DNA of 56,313 nt from Planctomycetota bacterium (GTDB lineage Bacteria; Planctomycetota; UBA1135; UBA2386): NCBI GenBank assembly GCA_016794035.1, contig JAEUHS010000037.1:1-56313 (forward strand), given 5' to 3'. The position numbers and the translations under genes were made by a program. This document shows, piece after piece, positions 47,601 through 55,655 of the stretch. The number at the start of each line of letters is the position of its first letter. Position 1 is the stretch's first letter. Under the pieces are notes generated by a model, which was not told the origin of the DNA, did no database searches, and worked only from the letters and a program-made list of their open reading frames with translations.

Positions 47601-50600
47601 GCCGACCTGCTGGTCGAAGACGTGGTTGACGCCGGTGTAGTCGCCGGAGCTGGTGAAGTACGAGACCAGGTAGGTGGTGCCCGCCGCGACCGGGACGGGC
47701 GTCGTCAGCGTCACCTCCTGCCAGCCGGATGCCGTCTCACCGGTGAACGCCTGCGTCGCGAGCAGGGTGCCGCCGTTGGTCCAGAGGTTGCCGGTGTGCA
47801 CGCCGGTGGCACCGGCAGGCTTGTAGTAGCGCAGCGCCGTGACGGTGCCGGCGACGTCGGCGCGGAACCGCATGCCGACCTCCATGCCGACGGTCGGCTG
47901 GTTGTCGTTCTGCAGCGTGCCGGTGGGAACGGTGTTCGGCGGGAACACGGTGTAGCTGAGCGGCGGCCTGCCGGCGGTCGTGAACGACCAGGTCTCGTCG
48001 GCCGCGAGCGCATTGCCTGCGGTGTCCTTGATGCGAGGATCGGTGCCGCCGCCGTGCACGATCACGGTGTAGGTGGCGAGCGGATCGAGCGGCGCCGTGG
48101 GCGTCAGCGTCGCGGTGAACGCGCCACCGTCGTAGGTGACGTTCGCGGGCACCGGCAGGCTGAGTGCGTCCTGCAGCTCGAACGTCGTGCCGTCCACCGT
48201 CAGCGGATCGAGCTGTTCGCTGAACGTCACCGTCACCGTCGTGCCGATCGGCACTGCGGTGGCGTTCGCCGGCGGTGCACGGTCGGTGACCGTCGGCGGC
48301 GTCACGTCCGGTCCGGTGGCCGTCGCGAACACGACGTCCGCCCAGTAGTTGCTGCTCTGGAAGCCCTGGGTCGGGAAGGCGGGTGCCGCGGTGTAGAGGT
48401 AGAGCCCGTTGGTGCCGTCGAACCCGTCCGCCAGGCCGTGCACGAGCGGGCCGGCGGTGGGCTGCGTGAAGTAGTTCAGCGTGCTGGTGTAGTCGCCCGA
48501 CGCGCTGAAGTACGAGACGACGTAGGTCGTGTTGGCGGTCACCGCGACCGGCGTCGTCAGCGTGACCTCCTGCCAGCCGGACGCGGTCTCGCCGGTGAAC
48601 ACCTGCTGCGCCAGTTGCGTGCCGGTGCCGGTCCAGAGGTGACCGGTGTGGGTGCCGGTCGCGCCGGCCGGCTTGTAGTAGCGCAGCGCGGTCACGAAGC
48701 CGTCGACGTCGGTGCGGAAGCGCATGCCGAGTTCCATGCCGACGGTCGGCTGGGCGTCGTTGGACAACCCGCCGGTCGGCACCGCGGTGCGTGGGAACGC
48801 CGAGTAGATCGTCGACGCCGAGGCGGCGGTCGCAAACGACCAGGTCTCGTCCGCGGCGAGTGCGTTGCCGGCCAGGTCCTTGATGCGCGGGTCGGTGCCG
48901 CCGCCGTGCACGATCACCGTGTAGGTGGCGAGCGGGTCGAGCCAGCCGGCCGGCACCAGGGTCGCCCGGTGCAGAACGCTGTCGTAGAGCACGCTCGCGG
49001 CGACCGGCGCGTTCAGCGCGTCGCGCAGCTCGATCGTGGTGCCGTTCACGGTGCTGGCGTCGAGCGCCTCGCTGAACATGGCGGTGACGACCGTGTCCGT
49101 TGGCACGCCGGTGGCGCCCGTCGTCGGCACGTGGGAGGTCACCGTCGGTGGCGTCGTGTCGACGAGCGACGTCTCGAACACGACGTCCGCCCAGTAGTTG
49201 CTCTTCTGGTAGGTCTGCGTCGGGAACGCCGGCGCCAGCGTGTATCGGAAGAGGCCGTTGGGGCCGTCGAGGCCGTCGGCCAGGCCGTGCACGAGGCCGC
49301 TGCCGGCCTGGGTCGTGAAGTAGTTGTTGGTGCCGACGTAGTCGCCCGAGGCGCTGAAGTACGACACGACGTAGGTGGTGCCGGCCGTGATCGCGATCGG
49401 TGTCGGCAGCGCGACCTCCTGCCAGCCCGAGGCGGTCTCACCGGTGAAGACCTCTTGCGCCAGGTTCAGGCCGCCGACGGTCCACAGGCTGCCGGTGTGC
49501 GTGCCGGTCGCGCCGACCGGCTTGTAGTAGCGCAGCGCCGTGACGTAGCCGTTGCTGTCGGCGCGGAACTTCATGCCGACCTCGATCGGCGAACTGTCGT
49601 TGCCGAGAGGTTCGATCGGGCTCAGAGCCGCGGGGAACACCGTGCAGGGGCACATCGGCGCCGTCACGGTGATCGAGATCACGTTGAGGTCGCCGATCCC
49701 GCCGGCGACCTCGAGGTTGCCCGTGTCGTCGAACGCGCGGCTCTTGATCGTCACGACGCCCTGCGCGGCCGGCGCCCAGAGGAAGGTCCAGTTCGTGGTG
49801 CCGGTGGCGGCGGCCCAGGTCGCGCCGCCGTCGACCGAGACCTCGACGCCGGCGACGACGCCGCCGCCGACGTCGGTGGCCATGCCCTGGATGACGACCG
49901 TGTCGCTCTGCGGCGTGCTCGAGCCGTCGGCGGGTGCCGAGATCACCGAAGCAGGCGCCTGCGTGTCGCTCGACGCCGTGGCGGGCACGAGGCCCGCCTG
50001 CAGCGAGTCCGGCGCGACTCCCATGTCGGCGAACAGGTTGACCGTCGCCTGCTGCATGTCGGCGTTGGTGGGCACCTGGTTGAAGGTGTGGAAGTCGTCG
50101 AGCCCCCAGGACCACTGGATCGTGCCGGCGCCGAACACGAGCGCGCCGCTGTCGGCGCGGTAGAGCGACAGGTGATGGGTCTTGCCGTTCAGCACCGTGC
50201 TCGACAGCTTGATGCGGCGCGGCGGGTAGCTGGCGGCGTACAGCGGCTGCTCGTAGTCCCACTCGGAACCGAGGGACTCCTGGCCCAGGGTCGCGGTCTG
50301 GCCGGTCGTCAGCGAGGCGATGCTCGTGTTGCGCCAGAAGCGCAGGTCCTTGAACGTGTCCGGCACCTCGATCCGGCCGATCGCTCCGTCCCAGCTGATC
50401 TGGCCGGTCAGCGCGTTCTCGGGCAGGCAGGCGTCGTTCGCCGCGTACTGGGGCGAGCAGCCGTCGCGCCACAGTCCGGTCCACTCCGCGGACGGATCGC
50501 ACTTCGTGCCGCAGCCGTTCTCGCCGAGCGAGCCCTCCTTGTAGCAGGCCATCGTGCGATACGGCGTGTTGGCGCCGTCGGTGCTCGGCTCGTAGCGGGT

Positions 50601-51569
50601 CTTCCAGTAGACCTCGTTGCCGCTGAAGAACGCCAGGTGCACACCGGCGTCGCGCGCCGCCGTGACGTTGGTGCGCGCCTCGCCGGACCAGTATTCGTCG
50701 TGGCCGACCGACAGGAACACGCCGTGCTGCTGGATCAGATTGCCGCGCCGCGCCGAATCGACGCTGCTGGTGTAGGTCACGTCGTAGCCGTTGCGCTCGA
50801 GCCAGCGCAGCAGCGCGTACTCGGCCGCGAACAGATCGTCGCCCGGCGAGCCGTCGGCGTGGCGGATGTCGAACGGGCGGTCGTAGCTGACCTTGGTCGC
50901 GTGGTTGAACCCGGGCGGTCCGCCGTTGACCGCCGGATACAGGCTCTTGCCGCCGTTGGCGCTCGGGTAGACGTTGTAGGCCTGCCACGTCGCATCGCTG
51001 GTCTGCATCAGCAGGTCCGAGGTGCTGGTGTCGTCGCGCACGACGAAGACGATGTGGCTGGTGCCGGGGGTGGCGTCGTCGCGGATCAGCTTGGCCAGGT
51101 AGACGCCGGACACGGCGCCGGCCGGCACGTCCCAATGCGCCGATTCGGACCAGTTGCCGCACTCGTGCATGCCGGTGACGGCGTCGTACAGCGGGCTCGG
51201 CTGCACCTGCGGCAGCGTCGCGGTCACGACGCCGGTGCCGACGTTGCGGGCGCCAAGGCCCTGGTACCAGCCGAGCCGGTAGACGTCGATGTGATAGGCC
51301 GTGGCGTCGGTGTCGATCTTGAAGTGCACTGTCTCGCCGCGGTTGACACTGATGTCGGTGGCGAAGCCCTGGATGTTCGCGTCACCGGGGTGGGCGACGT
51401 ACCAGATGCTCGGATCGACGCCGGTGTTCTGGTTCTCGAGCACGATCGCGTTCTGGGCGATCGCCGGCGTCGTCGCGAACAGGGTCGCGAGGCACCCCGC
51501 GGTGATCCGCGCCGCGAATCGGGTCAGGGCATGGGATCGCAGAGCAACACGGTGGCAGTTCGGCTTCAC
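44604..51569 (-). CDS. Giant secreted repeat protein (N,N-dimethylformamidase-like, DUF4082, Ig-like, InlB-type repeats)
   Basis: GTG at 51569 yields about 2321 residues with a signal peptide ending near TTPAIAQ. A domain resembling the N,N-dimethylformamidase beta subunit spans about 45-560 (LERNGYDVTYTSSVD, FLSVGHDEYWSGEART, LAFFSGNEVYWKTRYEP). An Ig-like module follows (about 575-635), then four DUF4082 domains alternating with three Big_5-type Ig-like domains (about 640-1645), four InlB-type repeats (GYSFSGWSGDATG type, about 1650-1940) and a beta-rich C-terminal domain (about 1945-2321). No PEP-CTERM or LPXTG anchor was seen. Likely an extracellular or cell-surface protein; catalytic activity of the first domain is unproven. 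An alternative start further downstream would spoil the signal peptide. Confidence 0.88.
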   Translation of the reverse strand: MKPNCHRVALRSHALTRFAARITAGCLATLFATTPAIAQNAIVLENQNTGVDPSIWYVAHPGDANIQGFATDISVNRGETVHFKIDTDATAYHIDVYRLGWYQGLGARNVGTGVVTATLPQVQPSPLYDAVTGMHECGNWSESAHWDVPAGAVSGVYLAKLIRDDATPGTSHIVFVVRDDTSTSDLLMQTSDATWQAYNVYPSANGGKSLYPAVNGGPPGFNHATKVSYDRPFDIRHADGSPGDDLFAAEYALLRWLERNGYDVTYTSSVDSARRGNLIQQHGVFLSVGHDEYWSGEARTNVTAARDAGVHLAFFSGNEVYWKTRYEPSTDGANTPYRTMACYKEGSLGENGCGTKCDPSAEWTGLWRDGCSPQYAANDACLPENALTGQISWDGAIGRIEVPDTFKDLRFWRNTSIASLTTGQTATLGQESLGSEWDYEQPLYAASYPPRRIKLSSTVLNGKTHHLSLYRADSGALVFGAGTIQWSWGLDDFHTFNQVPTNADMQQATVNLFADMGVAPDSLQAGLVPATASSDTQAPASVISAPADGSSTPQSDTVVIQGMATDVGGGVVAGVEVSVDGGATWAAATGTTNWTFLWAPAAQGVVTIKSRAFDDTGNLEVAGGIGDLNVISITVTAPMCPCTVFPAALSPIEPLGNDSSPIEVGMKFRADSNGYVTALRYYKPVGATGTHTGSLWTVGGLNLAQEVFTGETASGWQEVALPTPIAITAGTTYVVSYFSASGDYVGTNNYFTTQAGSGLVHGLADGLDGPNGLFRYTLAPAFPTQTYQKSNYWADVVFETSLVDTTPPTVTSHVPTTGATGVPTDTVVTAMFSEALDASTVNGTTIELRDALNAPVAASVLYDSVLHRATLVPAGWLDPLATYTVIVHGGGTDPRIKDLAGNALAADETWSFATAASASTIYSAFPRTAVPTGGLSNDAQPTVGMELGMRFRTDVDGFVTALRYYKPAGATGTHTGHLWTGTGTQLAQQVFTGETASGWQEVTLTTPVAVTANTTYVVSYFSASGDYTSTLNYFTQPTAGPLVHGLADGFDGTNGLYLYTAAPAFPTQGFQSSNYWADVVFATATGPDVTPPTVTDRAPPANATAVPIGTTVTVTFSEQLDPLTVDGTTFELQDALSLPVPANVTYDGGAFTATLTPTAPLDPLATYTVIVHGGGTDPRIKDTAGNALAADETWSFTTAGRPPLSYTVFPPNTVPTGTLQNDNQPTVGMEVGMRFRADVAGTVTALRYYKPAGATGVHTGNLWTNGGTLLATQAFTGETASGWQEVTLTTPVPVAAGTTYLVSYFTSSGDYTGVNHVFDQQVGTTLVHGLADGFDGANGVYLYTAASAFPTQTFQSSSYYADLRFVPDVPDVTPPTVAGQLPAPGATGVPTNATISVTFSEVLDASTVNGTTVELRDAFNAPVAASVGYTTGALTATLVPSAWLDPLATYTVIVHGGTTDPRVKDPSGNALAADASWSFTTGTVPMGPFTVFPPNEAPANPVFNDNQPTVGMELGMKFRADVPGFVTALRYYKAAGTTGTHTGHLWTGTGTLLATQVFTGETPSGWQEVALTSPVPITAGTTYVVTYFSASGDYAGQQNYFTQQIGTGVLHGLANGTDGPNGIYEYTAAPTFPTQSFNSSNYYADVVFDTSSFALTVTTSGSGNVARNPDQATFYPGSSVELTATPDAGYSFSGWSGDATGMVNPLTVVMDADKTITATFTAIPILRTLTVTASGGGSVTKDPDLANYVDGSSVQLTAVADPHHTFAGWSGDAGGTDNPLTVVMDGDKVVTATFTLDTHTVAVNTVGSGSVAKSPDLAAYDYGTTVDLTATADVGYTFTGWSGDASGTANPLTVLVDGDKVVTATFTLDMHTLSIQTVGGGSVSKDPDLPTYPYGSTVVLTPDRSGGFVFTGWSGDATGAANPLTLLMDGDKDITATFTSNGQLPASNTPSGKGCYTLSDSFYQYFATPPAAAAALDGTSIRLTPQGSTYAVTYGGGTYLPPDGFATTILSGVDDGQVEITPSSTVPYPGGSAASLWVHSNGIVGTGPITMPDVPNSHVPTVADFLDETSAAWFSWHDFNVAEGGAIRWQEVAGVLCVTWQGAESYPGSPTANPSTFQFQFDLNAGPTYGVVTYVWVSVTAVGTMQSTGRAEQTLVGWSPGGPSSDGDSVDLATATPFSTWAVEAPPLTLSVAPTPVSTASTGTLVTYTVANVPETFPGSGEHLSGVFFSFAPAVAGVDLGNMLGAPGCLVYLQTLDASINCGPSTSAVQTGDLLFPPGVPYGLTLNAQAVGVFDPGTLPNGQNAAGLITSNVVVQFVSDY
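45747..46612 (-). repeat. Four tandem ~216-222 bp InlB-type coding repeats
   Basis: The CTTGTCG-type marker recurs at 45774, 45990, 46206 and 46428 on the plus strand, giving periods of 216, 216 and 222 bases. Each unit encodes a GWSGDA(T/S)G...NPLTV-type InlB repeat. Confidence 0.85.
46611..49655 (-). repeat. Tandem ~850 bp DUF4082/Ig-like coding repeats
   Basis: The marker CTTGTAGTAG (encoding the RYYK segment on the minus strand) recurs at 46971, 47820, 48672 and 49521, with periods of 849, 852 and 849 bases. Each unit is one DUF4082 domain plus one Ig-like domain; the fourth DUF4082 lacks the following Ig module. Confidence 0.88.
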
Positions 51570-51841
51570 GGAGCACCGGTGAGTGGTTGGTGGCTGGTTC
51601 GACTCTCGCGTCGGTGCGGCCGCCTGCCGCGCGGTCGAGCGACTTCCCGCCGCTCGCTCGCTGCTACCGACCGTCCCTATCCACAGGCCATGCTGGGCGG
51701 CCTCCGCGCGTCTGTCAAGCCAAGGGCCGATGTAGATCGGCGCGCGGTCCGCTGCCGTGGCCGAGGAGCGCCGAGCACGCGTGCCCCGCCGGCGGGGGGT
51801 GGCCGCGCCGGGAGCGCGGTGCGCCGGCGCGCGGCGCCCGT
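51570..51841. other. Upstream region of the giant gene
   Basis: This 272-base interval lies between the giant gene and the CPXCG gene, both on the minus strand. A TTGACA sequence on the minus strand (51713-51718) is the only promoter-like element seen, and no good -10 sits 16-18 bases away. No small gene or RNA was recognised. Confidence 0.3.
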
Positions 51842-52036
51842 CTACCCGCGGTCCTGCTCGGCCCTGGCCCAGGCGCTCGGCACCCCGTCGGCGTCGAGCG
51901 TGACCTCGATCACATTGGGGTTGCAGCACACCGGGCAGTCTTCGACGTAGCTCTGGCGCGAGCCGGCCGAGAGGTCGATCGGGACCTCGATCTGTTCGCC
52001 GCACGAGTCGCAGACGTAGGTGGCTTCGGGCTGCAT
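51842..52036 (-). CDS. CPXCG-motif cysteine-rich small protein
   Basis: The 64-residue protein has two zinc-binding pairs, CDSCGE at residues 9-14 and CPVCCNPN, with IEVPIDLSAGSRQSYVED between. This matches the CPXCG-motif cysteine-rich family of small proteins, found widely and of unknown function. ATG 52036 gives the expected length. Confidence 0.9.
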   Translation of the reverse strand: MQPEATYVCDSCGEQIEVPIDLSAGSRQSYVEDCPVCCNPNVIEVTLDADGVPSAWARAEQDRG

Positions 52037-52143
52037 GCGGCGGGCATCGTCCCGCTGGCCCCGGCGAGGCACAAGCCCGGCTGCGGGCATGCGGCGCCCG
52101 GTTTCGACTCCCGCGCCGCCCGCCGACGCAGTATTCCTCGGGC

Positions 52144-52362
52144 ATGGCCAAGAACCTGCGGGCGGCGACCCTGAGCGTGAACCTGCCGATGGAACTGGCG
52201 CAGGCCGTCTACCGGCAGGTGCGTGAGGGCAGGTTCACGTCCGACGACGAGGTCGTGCGCGCGGCGCTGCGCCAGTTCCTGCAGGTCGACGAGGCCTCCG
52301 CCGCCGCGCCGAAGGTCGACGACCGGGCGGCGGATCGACCGCGCCGCGGCGGGCGCGGCTGA
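52144..52362 (+). CDS. Ribbon-helix-helix (ParD/CopG-like) protein
   Basis: The 72-residue protein shows beta strand TLSVNLPMELAQAVYRQVREGRF then SDDEVVRAALRQFL, the ribbon-helix-helix pattern of ParD-like antitoxins and CopG repressors. The C-terminal 25 residues are charged and probably disordered, where ParD would bind a toxin. No ParE-like toxin gene is adjacent, so it is an orphan regulator or antitoxin. Confidence 0.8.
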   Translation: MAKNLRAATLSVNLPMELAQAVYRQVREGRFTSDDEVVRAALRQFLQVDEASAAAPKVDDRAADRPRRGGRG

Positions 52363-52409
52363 TGCGAGCGCGTGCGCCGGCGGGGCCCGAGCATGCGTTT
52401 CCGTAGGCG

Positions 52410-53369
52410 GTGGGTGAGAACGTCGAACCGGCAGGGGATGATCCCGCGGTGAGCAAGCCTCCACCTCCCGATGCTGCCGAGCAGGCGCGTCGTGTCGCGG
52501 CGTTCTGGAACGCGCGGCAGCGCGACGTCGTCACCGACGCGCAGGGCAACTTCCTGCGGCATCCGCTGATCCACGCCTACATGTCGCTGCGCGCCTTCGG
52601 CGAGATCGCGGGCCAGCTGGACGTCGTGGTCGCCGAGCTGCGCAGCCGCACGCAGCCCGGCGACCGGGTGCTGTCGGTCGGGTGTGGTGCCGCGATCAAG
52701 GAGATCGCGATCAGTCGTCAGCTGCCGGACCGCACGTTCGTCGCGATCGACATCGCCGAACAGACGATCGAACGGGTGCGCGAGCAGCTGGCCGCGCAGG
52801 GCGTGCGCAACCTCGAGCTGCAGGTCGGCGACTTCAACGACCTGCAGCTGCAGCCGGCCAGCTACCGCGCCGTGCTCGGGCTCGGCGCGATCCACCACGT
52901 CGAGGCGCTGGAGGCGTTCTGGCGCGCCGTCGCGCGCGGGCTGACCCGCGACGGCTGCGTGATCGCCCAGGAGTACGTCGGCCCCAACCGCATGCAGTGG
53001 ACGGCGACGCAGATCGCCGAGGGCAACCGCGTGTTGCGCGACCTCGTGCCGCCGTACTACTGCGTGCACCACACGCGGGTCGAGCCGGTGCCGGTCGAGG
53101 CGATGATCGCCGCCGACCCGTCGGAGGCCGTGCGGTCCGAGGACCTGCTGCCCACGTGCCGCGACGCCGGCTTCCGCATGGACGGCCTCGTCGGTGCCGG
53201 CTGCGCGCTGCTGCAGCCGGTGCTCAACGAGCAGATCATGGCCTTCGACCCGCGCAACTGGGACGACAACCTCGTGCTCGCGCGGCTGTTCCAGGCCGAG
53301 GACGAGCTGATGCGACGCGGCGTGCTCGGCGACGACTTCGTCGGCTTCGTCGCGCGGCCGCCGGCCTGA
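52410..53369 (+). CDS. SAM-dependent methyltransferase
   Basis: The 319-residue protein contains a class I Rossmann methyltransferase domain (about 80-200): motif I VLSVGCGAAIKEIAI (a degenerate GxGxG), acidic loop FVAIDIAEQTIERVREQL, and GLGAIHHVEALEAFWRAVARGL. The substrate is unknown; the C-terminal half (about 200-319) has no recognised domain. GTG at 52410 and GTG at 52449 (with AGGGGA upstream) are both possible starts. Confidence 0.85.
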   Translation: MGENVEPAGDDPAVSKPPPPDAAEQARRVAAFWNARQRDVVTDAQGNFLRHPLIHAYMSLRAFGEIAGQLDVVVAELRSRTQPGDRVLSVGCGAAIKEIAISRQLPDRTFVAIDIAEQTIERVREQLAAQGVRNLELQVGDFNDLQLQPASYRAVLGLGAIHHVEALEAFWRAVARGLTRDGCVIAQEYVGPNRMQWTATQIAEGNRVLRDLVPPYYCVHHTRVEPVPVEAMIAADPSEAVRSEDLLPTCRDAGFRMDGLVGAGCALLQPVLNEQIMAFDPRNWDDNLVLARLFQAEDELMRRGVLGDDFVGFVARPPA

Positions 53370-53380
53370 GAACCGCGCGG

Positions 53381-54241
53381 CTAGGGCAACCGTCCCATCT
53401 TGCCGGACTCGAAGTCCGCGATGGCCTGGCCGATCTCGGCCTTGGTGTTCATCACGAACGGGCCGTAGCCGACGACGGACTCCGGGATCGGTTCGCCGGC
53501 GAGCACCAGCAGTTGCGCGTCCGTCGCGGCCGCCGTCAGCTGCAGCACCTCGCCGTCGCGGTCGAGGAACGCCAGCTCGGTCGCCCGCACGTCGCGGCCG
53601 CCGATCTGCACCGCGCCGCGCCGCACCAGCACGATCGCCGTGTGTCCGGCCGGCACGGCGAGCTGCGCCGAACGCCCGGCGTGCACCTGCACGTCCAGCA
53701 GCTCGATCGGGGTGAACGTCCGCGCCGGCCCCGCGGCGCCGAGGAACTCGCCGGCGATCACGCGCACGGTGCCCGCATCGCCTGCGAGCGGCACGCGGGG
53801 GATCCGGGCGTCGAGCAGGTCCTGGTAGCGCGGCGGCGACATCTTGTCGCGCGCCGGCAGGTTGACCCACAGCTGCACCATCTCCAGGGTGCCGCCGCGG
53901 CGGGTGAAGTCGCGGCCGTGCATCTCCTCGTGCACGATGCCCGACGCGGCCGTCATCCACTGCACGTCGCCGGGGCCGATCCTGCCGCCGCCGCCGGCGG
54001 AGTCGCGGTGCTCGACCTCGCCGTCGTAGACGATCGTGACCGTCTCGAAGCCGCGGTGCGGGTGCGGGCCGACGCCGCGCGGCGCCGGCGCCGGTTCGAA
54101 GCGCGCCGGCGCCGCGTAGTCGAGCAGCAGGAACGGGCTGATCGATGGCCCCTGGTCGTAGGAGAAGTAGGTCCGCACCGGGAAGCCGTCTCCCACCCAG
54201 TGCGGGTCGGCACCACGCTGGACCCGTGCGACTCGCTTCAT
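53381..54241 (-). CDS. Pirin-family cupin protein
   Basis: The 286-residue protein shows the N-terminal pirin cupin (about 5-130) with the metal ligands in GPHPHRGFETVTIVYDGEVEHRDS and ASGIVHEE, and the C-terminal pirin domain (about 165-280) with MVQLWVNLPARDKM. Pirins bind iron and act as redox-sensing regulators or quercetinases. It converges with the methyltransferase gene (11 bases). Confidence 0.95.
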   Translation of the reverse strand: MKRVARVQRGADPHWVGDGFPVRTYFSYDQGPSISPFLLLDYAAPARFEPAPAPRGVGPHPHRGFETVTIVYDGEVEHRDSAGGGGRIGPGDVQWMTAASGIVHEEMHGRDFTRRGGTLEMVQLWVNLPARDKMSPPRYQDLLDARIPRVPLAGDAGTVRVIAGEFLGAAGPARTFTPIELLDVQVHAGRSAQLAVPAGHTAIVLVRRGAVQIGGRDVRATELAFLDRDGEVLQLTAAATDAQLLVLAGEPIPESVVGYGPFVMNTKAEIGQAIADFESGKMGRLP

Positions 54242-54360
54242 GGCCGCGACTGTAGTCCAGCACGAGCCGCTCTCAAGTCGGCGCTCGCGCTGGGCGCGGT
54301 CTGCCGGGGAACCGCCACGTGCTCGTTGACCGGCGGGTGCCGGCGCCAGACAACCGGTCC

Positions 54361-54588
54361 ATGCAACGGTTCCCCTTTCTCGATCTCTACATCCGCCTCG
54401 CTCGTGGTCTGGCCGGCGTGCTCGCGGTGCTCGGCGTCGTGCAGGCCTTCAAGGTCTGGGACCTGGGCTTCTGGGCGTTCCTGTTCACCCTGGTGAGCGC
54501 GCTGGTGACCGCGTTCATGGTGCTGGTGGTCGCCGACCTGTTCGGCTGCTGGAAGGCGATCGAGGCGAACACGCGCAAGAGCCCCTGA
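54361..54588 (+). CDS. Small two-helix membrane protein
   Basis: The 75-residue protein begins MQRFPFLDLYIRLARGLAGVL and has two hydrophobic segments (GLAGVLAVLGVVQAF and FWAFLFTLVSALVTAFMVLVV), then a charged tail with ADLFGCWKAIEANTRKS. It is divergent from pirin. The start could be TTG 54319, but that adds a poorly hydrophobic stretch. Function is unknown. Confidence 0.75.
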   Translation: MQRFPFLDLYIRLARGLAGVLAVLGVVQAFKVWDLGFWAFLFTLVSALVTAFMVLVVADLFGCWKAIEANTRKSP

Positions 54589-54669
54589 ACCCGCCGCGGC
54601 GGGGGAAGAACGTCGCCCGGCCCGCCGTCGGAGCCCGCGCATCCGCCGTGCGATGCGAAGGAACCGCCG

Positions 54670-55083
54670 ATGTGCCAGCAGGACTCCACCCGATCGGCAG
54701 CCGTGCCGTCGGGCTTCACGTTGGTCGAGATCATGGTCGTGATCGTGATCCTCGGCCTGCTCGCCACGCTCGTGATCGCCAACGTCGGCGACAATGCGGA
54801 CCGCGCCCGCGAACAGGTGGCGCGCACCAATGCGACGGGCATCGCCCATGCCGTGCGCGCGTTCCGCGCGCGGGAGGGCAGGCTGCCGGCGTCGTTGTCC
54901 GCGCTCGTGCAGGTCGACGTCAGGGGTCGTCGTGATCTCGAGGCCCTGCCTCGCGACCCCTGGGGCCACGAGTTCCTGCTGATCCAGGATGACGTGCCAC
55001 CGGGTTGGGAAGTGGTCAGCGCGGGACCCGATGGCGACGAAGGCACCGAGGACGACATCTCGAGCCGACCGAAGACCGATTGA
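54670..55083 (+). CDS. gspG: Orphan GspG-like major pseudopilin with calcium-site signature
   Basis: The 137-residue protein has a leader of 15 residues, then FTLVEIMVVIVILGLLATLVIANVGDNADRAR with Glu5. The mature part has PRDPWGHEFLLIQ and a C-terminal SAGPDGDEGTEDDI, the Asp-rich calcium-binding loop of canonical GspG. No other secretion gene lies beside it. It contrasts with the GspG-like protein at 13119, which lacks the loop. The two may belong to different machines. Confidence 0.92.
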   Translation: MCQQDSTRSAAVPSGFTLVEIMVVIVILGLLATLVIANVGDNADRAREQVARTNATGIAHAVRAFRAREGRLPASLSALVQVDVRGRRDLEALPRDPWGHEFLLIQDDVPPGWEVVSAGPDGDEGTEDDISSRPKTD

Positions 55084-55093
55084 CGGCGACGGC

Positions 55094-55652
55094 ATGGCGC
55101 CGCCGGCGGCCGCGTGCTCGACTGCGACCATCGTGGCTGCCGGCACGCGAACACTCCTGGTGCGACTGACGCGCACGTCGGCCTCGCACCATCGCATGGA
55201 CCTCGTGCGCGACGACGGCACGCGCGAGTCGTTCGAGTTGGAGAGCCGCAGCTGTCTGCGGCACGACCTCGGGCACTTCGCGGTCGAGACCGAGGCGGGG
55301 CTCGCCGATGGGTTCTTCGGCCGGCTCGCGCGCGGCGTTCGCTACGACGCGCTGGCACATCCCGAACTGATGCTCGATCCGCGCGACGAACTGTGCCAGG
55401 TCGAGCGCGTGGTCGGGCCGCTGCAGACGGTCAGCAAGGCGGGGCTGGAACCGGCGGCGTTCGTCGCGACGCTGCGGTCGTACGCCGATTCGGTCGGGGA
55501 GCGACTGCCGGCATGGTGCACCGTGGCACTGGTCGCCCGCGTCGGCGAAACGTCTGCGCCGGCTCGAAGGCGAGTGGCGGGCGACCCCATTCGGCGAGCC
55601 GCCGGCGTTGCGGTTCCCGGTGCCGGACGCAGGTGGCGCGGTGGGCCGCTAG
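55094..55652 (+). pseudogene. Conserved hypothetical protein, apparently frameshifted near 55550
   Basis: From ATG 55094 (or ATG 55196) the frame encodes MDLVRDDGTRESFELESRS, HDLGHFAVETEAGLADGFFGRL, then PAWCTVALVARVGE near 55550. From there the original frame turns into Arg/Pro-rich sequence with low GC3 and overlaps the next gene by 83 bases. The +1 frame instead gives RLRRLEGEWRATPFGEPPALRFPVPD with normal GC3 and stops at 55652, four bases before the convergent stop. This strongly suggests a one-base insertion, real or a sequencing error, in the GAAAC at about 55547-55551. I recognise no function. The unshifted frame runs to 55738. Confidence 0.65.
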
Positions 55653-55655
55653 CGG

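Noticed and set aside
51713..51718. TTGACA as a promoter -35 for the giant gene
   Set aside because: No acceptable -10 sequence lies at 16-18 bases, so a promoter is not claimed.
44901..51950. A plus-strand open frame of over 2300 codons opposite the giant gene
   Set aside because: It is an antisense frame kept open by the high GC and repeats of the giant gene. The translation is Arg/Gly/Val/His-rich without domains, whereas the minus frame has a signal peptide and recognised repeats.
52144..52409. ParDE-type toxin-antitoxin pair
   Set aside because: No toxin-like frame lies within the flanking intervals.
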